Positions 41,127-50,352 are shown, counted from the first letter of the stretch. The stretch is 64,000 nucleotides of DNA from Metabacillus schmidteae (GCF_903166545.1 NZ_CAESCH010000001.1:1058001-1122000); one strand, 5' to 3'. The notes: generated by a model not told the origin, from the sequence alone. Numbers and translations are program-made.

Positions 41127-41873
41127 ATGTCTTTATTAAAAGTTGAACATTTAACGGGTGGTTATACTCGAAATCCTGTTTTAAAGGATATATCATTTGA
41201 AGTTGAAAAAGGCCATATTGTTGGATTAATTGGCTTGAATGGAGCAGGGAAAAGTACAACCATTAAACATATTATCGGCACGATGGAAGCTCATAAAGGA
41301 CAAGTTTCCATTAATGGAAATTCGTTTGCTCAGGATTCAGCAGCTTATCGGTCACAATTTAGTTTTATCCCTGAAACACCGATTCTTTATGATGAATTAA
41401 CATTGCATGAACATCTTGAATTAACGGCAATGGCATATGGACTTGATAAAGAAACATTCCAAAAGCGTCTTCAACCTTTACTAAAGGAATTTAGAATGGA
41501 AAAGCGATTAAAATGGTTTCCTGCTCATTTTTCAAAGGGAATGAAGCAGAAGGTGATGATTATGTGCGCTTTTTTAATTGAACCTGAATTGTATATCATT
41601 GATGAACCTTTTGTCGGATTGGATCCATTAGCGATTAACTCTCTGCTTGAGATGATGGATAAAGCAAAAAAACAAGGTTCAGGGATTTTAATGTCCACAC
41701 ATATTTTAGCAACTGCTGAACGTTATTGTGATTCATTTGTTATTTTACATAATGGAAAAATACGTGCAAAAGGTACATTGCTTCAGTTGAGAGAGCAATT
41801 CGGAATGAGGGATGCAACATTAGATGATCTTTATATTCAATTAACAAAGGAAGATCAAGATGAAGAACGTTAA
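41127..41873 (+). CDS. ecsA: ABC transporter ATPase EcsA
   Basis: 248 residues (B. subtilis EcsA 247). Walker A GLNGAGKST (about 38-46), Q-loop FIPETPILYDELTL, signature FSKGMKQKVMIMCAFL, Walker B LYIIDEPFVGLDPLA, switch MSTHILATAERY. EcsAB influences secretion, competence, sporulation and intramembrane proteolysis by RasP. ATG 41127 follows AAAGGAG; the frame is open further upstream but without a site. First gene of the ecsABC operon. Confidence 0.95.
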   Translation: MSLLKVEHLTGGYTRNPVLKDISFEVEKGHIVGLIGLNGAGKSTTIKHIIGTMEAHKGQVSINGNSFAQDSAAYRSQFSFIPETPILYDELTLHEHLELTAMAYGLDKETFQKRLQPLLKEFRMEKRLKWFPAHFSKGMKQKVMIMCAFLIEPELYIIDEPFVGLDPLAINSLLEMMDKAKKQGSGILMSTHILATAERYCDSFVILHNGKIRAKGTLLQLREQFGMRDATLDDLYIQLTKEDQDEER

Positions 41874-43089
41874 TGAAATTTGGCAAACAAGACTTCATCA
41901 GCATATAAATGAAACAAGGTCATACTTGAAATATATGTTAAATGACCATCTGCTTTTTGTGTTTATTTTCCTTGCAGCAGGCGGGGCTTTAACCTATTCG
42001 AAATGGCTTGAGACTTTATCACCGGACTTTCCGGCCGTTTTAATTATGACGGTAACCTTTGCATTTATCATGATCGCTTCCAGTGTTAGAACTCTTTTGA
42101 AAGAAGCAGATATTGTGTTCCTTCTTCCTATGGAATATAAGCTGCAGGAGTATTTTCAAAAGGCTTTTACATATAGCTTTATTACACAAAGCTTTTTTGT
42201 AATTGTACCGTTCATTATCTTTATACCTCTTTATGTGAATGCAACAAATGCAAACGGACAGAGTTTGATTATTAGCCTTGTTTTATTGCTACTTGTTAAA
42301 TATTGGAACCTGCGAGTGAGTTGGAGACTAGGGTTTTTTACAGAAGCATCTGCAAAATGGGGAGATATCCTTATTCGCTTAGCGATCAATATGTGTGTCA
42401 TCTTTTTTATCTTATCCCAAGCATTTCTATTTGTGGTGATTCTATTTGTCATCATGGCTGTGTATAATGTCTATTTTTCAAACGCAGCAAAGAAAAAGGC
42501 ATTAAAATGGGAGCAACTAATTACGAGAGAAGAACAGAAAAAACAATCCTTTTACAAGCTGGCAAACTTGTTTACAGACGTACCTAAGCTAAAGAAGCAG
42601 GCTAAGCGTCGTGCTTACTTGGATTGGGTTGTCAATCGGGTAAAATACAGCCAGGATAATGTATATGAATATTTATTTCTTCGTGCATTCATTCGGTCCG
42701 GAGATTATTTCGGAATCGTAGTAAGGCTAACAATTATTGGCTGTGTAATTTTATCCTTTATGGATAATGGGCTGATCGGAAGTCTTGTGATTTCGTTAAT
42801 CTTTACATTTTTAACAGGCATACAAATAATGAGTTTATTTAAGCATTATGAATTATTGGAGCTGCCAAATCTTTATCCACATGCCGAAAAGAAAAAAATG
42901 AGCAGTTTTTTAAAGATCATCTTTAAAGTACTCCTTATTCAGGCTGTCATTTATTCACTTGTTACATTGGCTATATCCAGCCTGATGATCTTTGTAGAAG
43001 TACTCATTGTAACAGTCTTTTTTGTTTCCCTGTTTGTCTATGGTTACATGCAAGGCAGAATAAAGAAAAAGGAAAAGGATGTCGTTTAA
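41860..43089 (+). CDS. ecsB: ABC transporter permease EcsB
   Basis: 409 residues with roughly eight helices and a charged cytoplasmic loop (KKALKWEQLITREEQKKQSF, LTDVPKLKKQAKRRAYLDWV region). Length equals B. subtilis EcsB (408). Its ATG lies inside the 3' end of ecsA (14-bp overlap), so the two are translationally coupled. Confidence 0.94.
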   Translation: MKNVNEIWQTRLHQHINETRSYLKYMLNDHLLFVFIFLAAGGALTYSKWLETLSPDFPAVLIMTVTFAFIMIASSVRTLLKEADIVFLLPMEYKLQEYFQKAFTYSFITQSFFVIVPFIIFIPLYVNATNANGQSLIISLVLLLLVKYWNLRVSWRLGFFTEASAKWGDILIRLAINMCVIFFILSQAFLFVVILFVIMAVYNVYFSNAAKKKALKWEQLITREEQKKQSFYKLANLFTDVPKLKKQAKRRAYLDWVVNRVKYSQDNVYEYLFLRAFIRSGDYFGIVVRLTIIGCVILSFMDNGLIGSLVISLIFTFLTGIQIMSLFKHYELLELPNLYPHAEKKKMSSFLKIIFKVLLIQAVIYSLVTLAISSLMIFVEVLIVTVFFVSLFVYGYMQGRIKKKEKDVV

Positions 43090-43802
43090 TGAGTTATGAA
43101 CAGCAAGCTGAAGAGGAAGCAAAATTATGGAAGCAAAAGCTTCTAAGAAAGCCGTCCTTCTTAGAACGTTCATCAAAAAAAGCCCAAAGTAAAATCAATG
43201 GGTTTATCCCAGAAAAAGTGCATGCAACTGTAACTGAAGGGATCAAAAAAATGGTAGAAGCCACTTTAATTGGTTCAAATATGACAACATTTCCTAGAAA
43301 AGTAGAGAATCTGACGTTTGAAGAAAGGGAAGAACTAGTAAGAAAATCAATCGATGTATATAAAAAAACAGCTGCTGTTGAAGGAGCATCAACGGGTGCA
43401 GGCGGTATCTTGTTAGGATTAGCTGATTTTCCCTTATTTTTAAGTATTAAGATGAAATTCCTTTTTGAAGTGGCAAGCGAATATGGATACAGCACAAAGG
43501 AATATGAAGAACGCTTGTTTTTATTGTATGTCTTTCAGCTGGCATTCTCGAGTGAAAAGCATAAGGAAGAGGTACTCGATATGATTGAAAATTGGGAAAT
43601 AAGAAAAGAAGAAATTAAAGAATTAGATTGGCGTATTTTTCAACAAGAATATCGGGATTATATTGATTTGGTGAAATTGATGCAATTTGTTCCTGGTATC
43701 GGTGCTGTAGTTGGTGGAGTTGCAAACTATCATCTTGTTCAGCATCTTGGGGAATGTGCAATGAATGCCTATCGATTAAGGGTATTTTCTGCACAAAAAT
43801 AG
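43089..43802 (+). CDS. ecsC: EcsC family protein
   Basis: 237-residue EcsC protein: PERVHATVTEG-like IPEKVHATVTEGIKKMVEAT, VEGASTGAGGILLGLADFPL, FLSIKMKFLFEVASEYGYST, MQFVPGIGAVVGGVANYHLV. The amphipathic glycine-rich segments are typical of the family. Starts on the last base of the ecsB stop region (1-bp overlap). Function unknown even in B. subtilis; a convergent terminator follows. Confidence 0.94.
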   Translation: MSYEQQAEEEAKLWKQKLLRKPSFLERSSKKAQSKINGFIPEKVHATVTEGIKKMVEATLIGSNMTTFPRKVENLTFEEREELVRKSIDVYKKTAAVEGASTGAGGILLGLADFPLFLSIKMKFLFEVASEYGYSTKEYEERLFLLYVFQLAFSSEKHKEEVLDMIENWEIRKEEIKELDWRIFQQEYRDYIDLVKLMQFVPGIGAVVGGVANYHLVQHLGECAMNAYRLRVFSAQK

Positions 43803-43832
43803 GGATGGTCACAATGACCATCCCTATTTTTC
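43796..43832. terminator. Convergent terminator between ecsC and yhaA
   Basis: AAATAGGGATGGTCA / TGACCATCCCTATTT, a 15-bp perfect stem with a 3-nt loop. Confidence 0.87.
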
Positions 43833-45040
43833 TATTTCATTGAATCGGTTAAGGATTCCTGCTTTAATTTCATCTGATAATGGATGGTAGCAGCGCAAAG
43901 CGTTTTTGCAGCTACTAGTAAAGCTTTTTCATCAATATCAAATTTAGGATGATGATGTGGATAGGCATGATCTTGCTGATAAGGTCGGGCACCGGTAAAG
44001 AAAAATGTTCCTTTTACATGTTGTAAATAGTAAGAAAAATCCTCTCCACCCATTTGTAAAGGACTTTCCTCAACTTCATGAACACCTGGAACTTCGCTTG
44101 CCACATCTTTTAAGAAATTTGTCGCCTCTTCATGATTCACAACGGCAGGATAGCCTCTAAAAAAGTCATACTGATAGTCCGCATCATTCATCAAACAAGT
44201 TCCTTTAACAACCTTTTCAATTTCATACTCAATTTGTTGTCTTACTTCTTCGTCAAAAGATCTTGCTGTTCCGATAAGAGTAGCTGAATTTGCAATAATA
44301 TTAAAGGCATTCTCTGCCACAAACGAGCCAACAGTCACAACAGCTGAATGAACGGGGTCTATCTTACGGCTAACAATTTGTTGAAGGCTTGTGACGACCT
44401 GAGACCCAATCAAAATCGCATCCTTTGTTTTATGAGGCTGTGCTCCATGTCCACCTTTACCGTGGATATTAATTTCGAATCGATCAGCTGCTGCCATGAT
44501 AGGACCGACTCTATATTGAATTTTTCCTACCGGTTCAGTTGCCCAAAGATGTGTACCAAAAATTACATCAACCCCATCTAAGCATCCATCTTGAATCATG
44601 GAAATAGCTCCACCTGGGGCATATTCCTCTGCATGTTGATGAATCAGTACAACATTCCCTTTCAGGTGCTCCCGGTTTTGAAAAAGAATTTTAGCTAACA
44701 CTAGTAAAGTTGCTGTATGTCCGTCATGTCCACACGCATGCATAACACCAGGTACAGTTGATTTGTATTCAACCTCTTTTTCATCCTGTATTGGAAGTGC
44801 ATCAAAATCGGCGCGCAATGCAACTGTAGGACCTTCAAAACCCCCTTTAATAGTCGCAACAACACCATTTCCACCGACATGTTCCCTAACATTAATACCA
44901 AGTTCTTTATAATATTCAGCAATATACTTAGCTGTCTTCACTTCTTTGAAAGAAACTTCAGGATTCATATGTAAATACCGACGGATGTTGACCATTTCAG
45001 AAAAGTGATGATCAAGATCGTTGTAGAGATGTTCAAGCAT
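43832..45040 (-). CDS. yhaA: M20-family N-acyl-amino acid amidohydrolase YhaA
   Basis: 402-residue metallo-aminoacylase. Motifs: RRYLHMNPEVSFKEVKTAKY, LRADFDALPIQDEKEVEYKS, MHACGHDGHTATLLVLAKIL (metal ligands), HQHAEEYAPGGAISMIQDG, GKGGHGAQPHKTKDAI (dimerisation domain), MGGEDFSYYLQHVKG. It should deacylate N-acyl amino acids or related amides. ATG 45040 follows AAGGAGG with 9-nt spacing. Opposite ecsC, as B. subtilis yhaA. Confidence 0.93.
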   Translation of the reverse strand: MLEHLYNDLDHHFSEMVNIRRYLHMNPEVSFKEVKTAKYIAEYYKELGINVREHVGGNGVVATIKGGFEGPTVALRADFDALPIQDEKEVEYKSTVPGVMHACGHDGHTATLLVLAKILFQNREHLKGNVVLIHQHAEEYAPGGAISMIQDGCLDGVDVIFGTHLWATEPVGKIQYRVGPIMAAADRFEINIHGKGGHGAQPHKTKDAILIGSQVVTSLQQIVSRKIDPVHSAVVTVGSFVAENAFNIIANSATLIGTARSFDEEVRQQIEYEIEKVVKGTCLMNDADYQYDFFRGYPAVVNHEEATNFLKDVASEVPGVHEVEESPLQMGGEDFSYYLQHVKGTFFFTGARPYQQDHAYPHHHPKFDIDEKALLVAAKTLCAATIHYQMKLKQESLTDSMK

Positions 45041-45196
45041 GAAAATTACCTCCTTTAAAAAATAATAAAAGCGATATAGAATCATATGTTCTAAACATAA
45101 ATTGTATTAAAATAGCCTTGGGAAATTTATAATTAGCTAGATTGTATTGAAAAATAAAGTAAAAGACAAGATAATTGTTTGAGAAGGGAGAATATT

Positions 45197-45841
45197 ATGA
45201 AAATAAAATACATACTAATTGTACTAGTTTTAGCTTTTCTTTTCTTAATACTATGTATAAAAATGGATATATTGAACGATTTGGATAACACAATTGGAAA
45301 GGAATTATATCATCTACACGATACCCCCGTTTCCACGATTATATCAGGTGTAGGGATGATTGGCTCAACAGTTGGTATCATTTCTACCTTATTTCTTTTT
45401 ATGATTATTCTAGCTTGGCTTGAAAGGAGCTTTGTTTCATCAGCAGTACTATTTTTCACCGCTCTTTTAGGGAATATCGGAAATAAGCTGTTAAAAGCAA
45501 TTATCGCAAGAGAGCGACCGGCTTTTCCCGAGCATGTAGAGGAAGGCTATAGTTTCCCAAGCGGTCACGTCATGATCGGTGGAGTTCTTCTTGGAATGAT
45601 CACATATAATCTTGTGAAAAGAACAAGCCAAAAGAATATTAAACAGGCAATTATATCTATAACGACCTTTTTAATTCTAATTATTAGTGTTAGCAGACTC
45701 CTGGAAGGAGAGCATTTTGTGACAGATGTGATTGGTGGTATCCTCGCAGGAAGTATTATGTTGATTGTGATGATCAAGCTTGACAGGTACGTACATCAAT
45801 TGGTTAAAAACAGGAAGATAAAGAAGGAAATTGCCATGTAA
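45197..45841 (+). CDS. PAP2-family membrane phosphatase
   Basis: 214 residues, six membrane helices. All three phosphatidic-acid-phosphatase motifs are present: KAIIARERPAF (K-x6-RP, about 105-113), YSFPSGHVMIGG (PSGH) and SRLLEGEHFVTDVIGG (SR-x5-H-x3-D). Substrates could be phosphatidylglycerophosphate, diacylglycerol pyrophosphate or undecaprenyl pyrophosphate. ATG 45197 follows GGGAG; the frame opens six codons earlier at TTG. Monocistronic. Confidence 0.9.
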   Translation: MKIKYILIVLVLAFLFLILCIKMDILNDLDNTIGKELYHLHDTPVSTIISGVGMIGSTVGIISTLFLFMIILAWLERSFVSSAVLFFTALLGNIGNKLLKAIIARERPAFPEHVEEGYSFPSGHVMIGGVLLGMITYNLVKRTSQKNIKQAIISITTFLILIISVSRLLEGEHFVTDVIGGILAGSIMLIVMIKLDRYVHQLVKNRKIKKEIAM

Positions 45842-45875
45842 CGTTAAGATATTGAAAACTAAATATTAATTGATT

Positions 45876-45911
45876 AACAGTCCTTTAATGAATATAGGGC
45901 TGTTTTTTTAT
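45876..45911 (+). terminator. Terminator after the PAP2 gene
   Basis: AACAG-CCT / AGG-CTGTT stem followed by seven T residues. Confidence 0.75.
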
Positions 45912-45960
45912 GGTTAAAGGTAATTTGTGGTGGGATAAAGGACTAAACGAGTTAAATATG

Positions 45961-46376
45961 AGGGTGAAATGTCTTTCATGAGTGTGATGAAAGACAGAAG
46001 GGTTGCAATATGAGGGTGAAATGTCTTTCATGAGTGTGATGAAAGACAGAAGGGGTGCAATATGAGAGTGAAATGTCTTTCATGAGTGTGATGAAAGACA
46101 GAAGGGTTGCAATATGAGGGTGAAATGTCTTTCATGAGTGTGATGAAAGACAGAAGGGGTGCAATATGAGAGTGAAATGTCTTTCATGAGTGTGATGAAA
46201 GACAGAAGGGGTGCAATATGAGGGTGAAATGTCTTTCATGAGTGTGATGAAAGACAGAAGGGGTGCAATATGAGAGTGAAATGTCTTTCATGAGTGTGAT
46301 GAAAGACAGAAGGGTTGCAATATGAGAGTGGAATGTCTTTCATGAGTGTGATGAAGGACAAAGAGGGTCAGATAAG
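45961..46376. repeat. Tandem array of eight 52-bp units, each a TGTCTTTCAT/ATGAAAGACA hairpin
   Basis: Units start at 45961, 46013, 46065, 46117, 46169, 46221, 46273 and 46325 and are nearly identical. Each contains TGTCTTTCAT-gagtgtg-ATGAAAGACA, a 10-bp perfect stem. Differences are restricted to AGGGTG/AGAGTG and GGTTGC/GGGTGC, which vary between units in a mosaic way. The eighth unit drifts (GAAGGACA), and a ninth, decayed one follows to about 46415. As 52 is not divisible by three, the array cannot encode a repeated peptide. The same hairpin occurs in decayed form at 37190-37400. Fills most of the 660-bp gap before the GntR gene. Confidence 0.88.
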
Positions 46377-46434
46377 AAGGCAAAATGTCTTACATCAATA
46401 CTATGAAGTAAAAAGCCAAGTACTTATCCACCCA

Positions 46435-46480
46435 TTGCAAATAACTGGAAATCATGATACAGTACATTACATTAGTAATG
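46435..46480 (+). promoter_or_regulatory. Promoter and operator-like palindrome of the GntR-ABC operon
   Basis: TTGCAA (46435-46440) and TACAGT (46458-46463) are 17 bp apart. Directly downstream CATTAC-ATTA-GTAATG (46465-46480) forms a perfect palindrome with a 4-bp centre, well placed for repression by the GntR protein encoded next. Confidence 0.6.
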
Positions 46481-46502
46481 CACTAAGGAAGGGGGGCTTT
46501 GT

Positions 46503-46889
46503 TTGATTAAAGATTGGGATCATACTAAGCCTATATATATCCAAATAGCGGAATGGCTTGAGACGGAGATTTTAAAAGAGCATCATAAGCAGCATGATAA
46601 AATCTATTCTCAATACCAACTGGCAGATATGTTTAATATTAATCCTGCAACAGCGGCCAAAGGGTTAAACATATTAGCTGATGAAGCTATTTTATATAAA
46701 AAGAGGGGGCTGGGAATGTTTGTTTCGGAACATGCAAAGGAGATCATTCTTACCAAAAGAAAAAATGAAACATTAAAACGCTTAATACGTGATCTCGTAA
46801 TTGAGGCAGAACAACTTCAAGTAGAAGAAGCTGAATTAATAGACATGGTAAAAAAAGAAAATCAACAACGTAAGGGGGGAACGTCATGA
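46503..46889 (+). CDS. GntR-family regulator (YtrA type)
   Basis: 128 residues: winged HTH (DWDHTKPIYIQIAEWLETEI, YSQYQLADMFNINPATAAKG, LNILADEAILYKKRGLGMFV) followed by only a short helical tail, the YtrA arrangement without an effector domain. Such proteins typically repress an adjacent ABC transporter operon induced by cell-wall-active compounds. TTG 46503 is preceded by AAGGGGGG. Overlaps the ABC ATPase gene by 4 bp. Confidence 0.9.
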   Translation: MIKDWDHTKPIYIQIAEWLETEILKEHHKQHDKIYSQYQLADMFNINPATAAKGLNILADEAILYKKRGLGMFVSEHAKEIILTKRKNETLKRLIRDLVIEAEQLQVEEAELIDMVKKENQQRKGGTS

Positions 46890-47788
46890 GTGTTATTGAA
46901 TGTAAGGGGCTTTCAAAGAACTATGGAAAGAAGAGGGCCTTACATCAAGTATCATTTGTGATAAAAGAAAATACGATTACAGGACTTATCGGTAGAAATG
47001 GTGCAGGAAAAACAACACTTCTAAAACTAATCGCCGGCTTCTTTTATCAAACAGAAGGTGATCTTAAGGTGTTTTCAAAAAATCCATTTAATTCATTATT
47101 TGTATCAGCAAACAGAATCTACATAGACGATCAACTGAACTTTCCCAATACGTTAACCCTCAAAGACATTCTTCAATCTGCAGCTTCGTTTTATATGAAT
47201 TGGGACCACACATTAGCAGATAAGCTATTCGATTATTTTACCTTTCATCCTTCTCAGCGTTATCAGCAGCTTTCAAAAGGAATGAAAAGTACATTTAACA
47301 TGATTATTGGCTTATCCTCACGTTGTTCATTAACAATATTTGATGAACCGACAACAGGTATGGATGCTTCGGTTAGGAAGGATTTTTATCGTGCATTATT
47401 AAAAGACTACCTTGATCATCCAAGAACGATTATCCTTTCTAGTCATCTATTAAATGAAATAGAAGATTTACTTGAGGATATCCTGTTATTAAAGGATGGG
47501 GAAAAATGTCTCCATGTTTCAATTGAGGAACTGAAAGAATATGGTGTTTATTTGCAAGGTTCTAACAAAAGTGTAAGAGAAATTGCCGGTAACAAAGAAG
47601 TCTTTTATGAAAAGAGCTTAGGTCACGACCATTTGCAACTAGGCATAGAAAATACTCTTACAAACCTGGAGATGGAAGAAGCAGCTTCAATGGGGGTTCA
47701 TATTTCACCAATCTCAGCGGATGACTTGTGCACGTATTTAACAAACAAGACGATTGGAGGTATAGATGATGTCTTTAACAGAAGTTAA
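46886..47788 (+). CDS. ABC transporter ATPase (YtrB-like)
   Basis: 300 residues. Walker A GRNGAGKTT (about 37-45), signature LSKGMKSTFNMIIGLS (diverged from LSGGQ), Walker B LTIFDEPTTGMDASV, switch LSSHLLNEIEDL. The C-terminal 90 residues are the YtrB-type extension. Overlaps with both the GntR and permease genes indicate one translational unit. Likely exports or senses an antimicrobial; inference from operon type. Confidence 0.9.
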   Translation: MSVIECKGLSKNYGKKRALHQVSFVIKENTITGLIGRNGAGKTTLLKLIAGFFYQTEGDLKVFSKNPFNSLFVSANRIYIDDQLNFPNTLTLKDILQSAASFYMNWDHTLADKLFDYFTFHPSQRYQQLSKGMKSTFNMIIGLSSRCSLTIFDEPTTGMDASVRKDFYRALLKDYLDHPRTIILSSHLLNEIEDLLEDILLLKDGEKCLHVSIEELKEYGVYLQGSNKSVREIAGNKEVFYEKSLGHDHLQLGIENTLTNLEMEEAASMGVHISPISADDLCTYLTNKTIGGIDDVFNRS

Positions 47789-48515
47789 GCTTTCAGATAT
47801 TGTAAGAAAGCAATTTTTGTATAAAGTAAAAGCATATTTAGGCGTCTTTAGTTCTTTACTTGTAGTCCAGGCTATTAGTCTTTTATTATCTACGAACGGA
47901 AGCAGATCAATGGGAACAAGTTATAACAGTTTCTCAATTAATATTAACTACTATACAGGAGATTTAAGTATTATTTTCACTTTAATATGGAGTTTTATTA
48001 CAGCGATTATTATTACAACAAGGGCTTATCGGAATGATGATTTTGTATTCGTTTCTAACCGATTAAGCAGTCATTTATCAAATGTGGCTTTTTTGTTTTT
48101 TGCTAGTGTTATAGGCGGGATTTCTGCGGTTCTTACCGGACAATTGTTTAAGGTCATGATGCATTTGATTTTAAAAGATGGATATGTAATGGGAAGTGCG
48201 GTTCCAATTCCAGATCTGTTATTGAGTATTGTTGTAAGCATTTTGTATGTGTTTTTACTTGCTTCGTTAGGTTATTTAGTTGGAATGCTTGTTCAACTTA
48301 ATCGCTGGCTAAGTGTGCTGCTTCCTACAATTGTTATTGGTTATATGATTATTGGGACAACCACAATAGGAGAGCCATCGATTATTGTGAAATTATTTAA
48401 CCTTTACGTACAAGAAACGCACTTTCCTCTCTTTTTGTTAAAAATAGGAGTAACAACTGGTTTATTATTTTCCATTTCTAGTATTCTCACAAACAAGTTG
48501 GAGGTGAGACAATGA
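47766..48515 (+). CDS. ABC transporter membrane subunit
   Basis: 249 residues with six predicted helices (VFSSLLVVQAISLLLS, DLSIIFTLIWSFITAIIITT, VAFLFFASVIGGISAVLTGQ, LLLSIVVSILYVFLLASLGY, WLSVLLPTIVIGYMIIGTTT, LLKIGVTTGLLFSISSILTN). It has the topology of a compact ABC-2 permease but no clear sequence family. Overlaps both neighbours (23 bp with the ATPase, 4 bp with the next gene). Confidence 0.8.
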   Translation: MMSLTEVKLSDIVRKQFLYKVKAYLGVFSSLLVVQAISLLLSTNGSRSMGTSYNSFSININYYTGDLSIIFTLIWSFITAIIITTRAYRNDDFVFVSNRLSSHLSNVAFLFFASVIGGISAVLTGQLFKVMMHLILKDGYVMGSAVPIPDLLLSIVVSILYVFLLASLGYLVGMLVQLNRWLSVLLPTIVIGYMIIGTTTIGEPSIIVKLFNLYVQETHFPLFLLKIGVTTGLLFSISSILTNKLEVRQ

Positions 48516-49234
48516 TTGTGACTGCTTTTGTACCCCTAGTGTTGCTATTAGTTATCATTACTCTGATTTATTTGTTTGTTAAAAATATTGGAAGGGTACC
48601 GCTTCTGCAAAAGCTTAAATTAAAATGGATTCTAGCCATCTATGGTGCCATTCTGTTGGCAGCATTGATTTTTAGTTATCTACTACCTGTTGGAAAATCA
48701 GTAGAATATCAAACAGTATCAGATACAGAAAGAGATCTTGCGGAAAAAGCTGGAGAGATGCTTGTAAAGGCTGCATACAATCGGAAAAATATTAGTGAAG
48801 AAAATATTGCCGGTGTTAATATTAAGAACGAGTCGACAATTCCTTTTGAGGGAAAACAACTGAAATTATCCGTAGAAGATACGTATGGACCTATCACAAT
48901 ACTTGTTGAAAGAAAATTAGAAAACGATAATGAGATTGAATATATTGAATTTGAAACAAGGACAATTATTGAAAACCTTGACCTTAGTGAAGAAATTGGT
49001 CCAATATCAGTTACAGTTCAGGAAGATTTAAGAATAATGAATAGTGATTTTGAAGATATAAACATAGGAATGTTTGATAAAGAATTTACAATTTCTCAGT
49101 TTACGAGTGATGAGGGCTTTGAGCTATTTGATGATTCACATCATGTATGGGGAGAACATGTGCTTTTCCTTCGTATTCCTAAGGATTTGGAATTAGTAGA
49201 TAAGTATGACTATGTTCAATATGTTACCGAATAG
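48512..49234 (+). CDS. Membrane-anchored protein of the GntR-ABC operon
   Basis: 240 residues. Two N-terminal helices (TAFVPLVLLLVIITLIYLFV and WILAIYGAILLAALIFSYLL) then an extracytoplasmic domain rich in Glu/Asp and beta-prone sequence (LKLSVEDTYGPITILVERKL, IGPISVTVQEDLRIMNSDFE). No known family recognised. As the last gene of a tightly overlapped four-gene operon, it is probably an accessory extracellular sensor or chaperone for the transporter. A terminator follows. Confidence 0.78.
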   Translation: MIVTAFVPLVLLLVIITLIYLFVKNIGRVPLLQKLKLKWILAIYGAILLAALIFSYLLPVGKSVEYQTVSDTERDLAEKAGEMLVKAAYNRKNISEENIAGVNIKNESTIPFEGKQLKLSVEDTYGPITILVERKLENDNEIEYIEFETRTIIENLDLSEEIGPISVTVQEDLRIMNSDFEDINIGMFDKEFTISQFTSDEGFELFDDSHHVWGEHVLFLRIPKDLELVDKYDYVQYVTE

Positions 49235-49242
49235 GTTCGATC

Positions 49243-49276
49243 AAAAACCAACTTATCGGAGTTGGTTTTTCTTTTT
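49243..49276 (+). terminator. Terminator after the GntR-ABC operon
   Basis: AAACCAACT / AGTTGGTTT stem with a 6-nt loop, then TTCTTTTT. Confidence 0.82.
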
Positions 49277-49359
49277 ACATTAACTATTTAAAGGAATAAA
49301 TCACTAAACCACGAATATAAAAAATAGAGCAAATGAAAAAGGATGGGTGAGGAAGACAA

Positions 49360-50343
49360 ATGGAATACAAAACATTAGGTAAAAGTGGTTTACTAGTTTC
49401 TGAGCTCTGCCTAGGGGCGATGACCTTCGGAAAAGAAGTGAATGAAGAAGATTCAATTAATATGATTCATCGTTTTCTTGATCAAGGTGGTAATTTTATT
49501 GATACGGCTGATGTATATGTTGGCGGAGAGTCTGAAAAAATTGTCGGCAAGGCGATTAAAGAGCGCCGTTCAGAGGTTGTGTTAGCGACAAAGGTTAGAA
49601 TGAAAGTAGGACCTCACCCGAATGATTTCGGGTATTCACGTCGTCGCATTATGGAAGGAGTCGACCAGAGTTTAAAGCGTCTAAATACAGATTATATTGA
49701 TCTTTATCAACTTCATGTATGGGACAATTTAACACCGATTGAAGAAACAATTCGAACATTGGATGATCTTGTGAGCTCCGGAAAAGTAAGATACATAGGT
49801 TGTTCCAACTTTCTAGCTTGGCAAATGATGAAAGCATTATCTTATAGCGATTTTCAAAATATGGTGAGATTTATTTCCATTCAGCCACAGTACAGTTTAA
49901 TTAATCGTGAAATGGACCGTGAAATTCTTCCGCTATGTAAAGAAGAAAATGTAGGCATCATCCCATGGGCTCCAATTGGTGGTGGTTTCCTGACAGGTAA
50001 ATATAGAAGAGACGAAACGCCGAATAGTGGCAGACTTTCCAATGGAGTTGGAGAATCAAGCTGGGAAAACCGTGCGAATGAGAAGAACTTTGCTATTTTA
50101 GACGCTGTACAAGAAATTGGACAATCTCTAGATAAAACGCCTGCACAAGTTGCGTTAAGATGGCTCCTGCAAAAAGAGGAAATTACTTCACCTATTTTTG
50201 GTGCGAGCAGCTTAGAGCAATATGAGGAGAATATGGGAAGTGTCGGTTGGGAATTAACTGAAGAGCAATGGAATCAGTTAGATGAAGTAAGTAAGCTTCC
50301 AAGTGAATATCCAACTCGGTTTCTTGAGAAATTTAAAAGATAA
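49360..50343 (+). CDS. Aldo/keto reductase
   Basis: 327-residue NADPH-dependent (beta/alpha)8 oxidoreductase. Catalytic residues visible: Asp and Tyr in NFIDTADVYVGGESE, Lys in VVLATKVRMKVG, His in YIDLYQLHVWD; cofactor segment in PIFGASSLEQYEENMGSVGW. Most similar in pattern to the AKR11-12 group (YqkF/YhdN-like). Substrate unknown. RBS GGATGGGTGAGG is distant; ATG 49360 is the only fitting start. Confidence 0.93.
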   Translation: MEYKTLGKSGLLVSELCLGAMTFGKEVNEEDSINMIHRFLDQGGNFIDTADVYVGGESEKIVGKAIKERRSEVVLATKVRMKVGPHPNDFGYSRRRIMEGVDQSLKRLNTDYIDLYQLHVWDNLTPIEETIRTLDDLVSSGKVRYIGCSNFLAWQMMKALSYSDFQNMVRFISIQPQYSLINREMDREILPLCKEENVGIIPWAPIGGGFLTGKYRRDETPNSGRLSNGVGESSWENRANEKNFAILDAVQEIGQSLDKTPAQVALRWLLQKEEITSPIFGASSLEQYEENMGSVGWELTEEQWNQLDEVSKLPSEYPTRFLEKFKR

Positions 50344-50352
50344 AAATTTGTA

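Noticed and set aside
45961-46376. CRISPR array
   Set aside because: Repeats are contiguous 52-bp units with no variable spacers, and no cas genes are near.
46315-46506. 63-codon frame reaching into the GntR gene
   Set aside because: It begins inside the tandem array, has no ribosome binding site, and its sequence is the translated repeat plus promoter.
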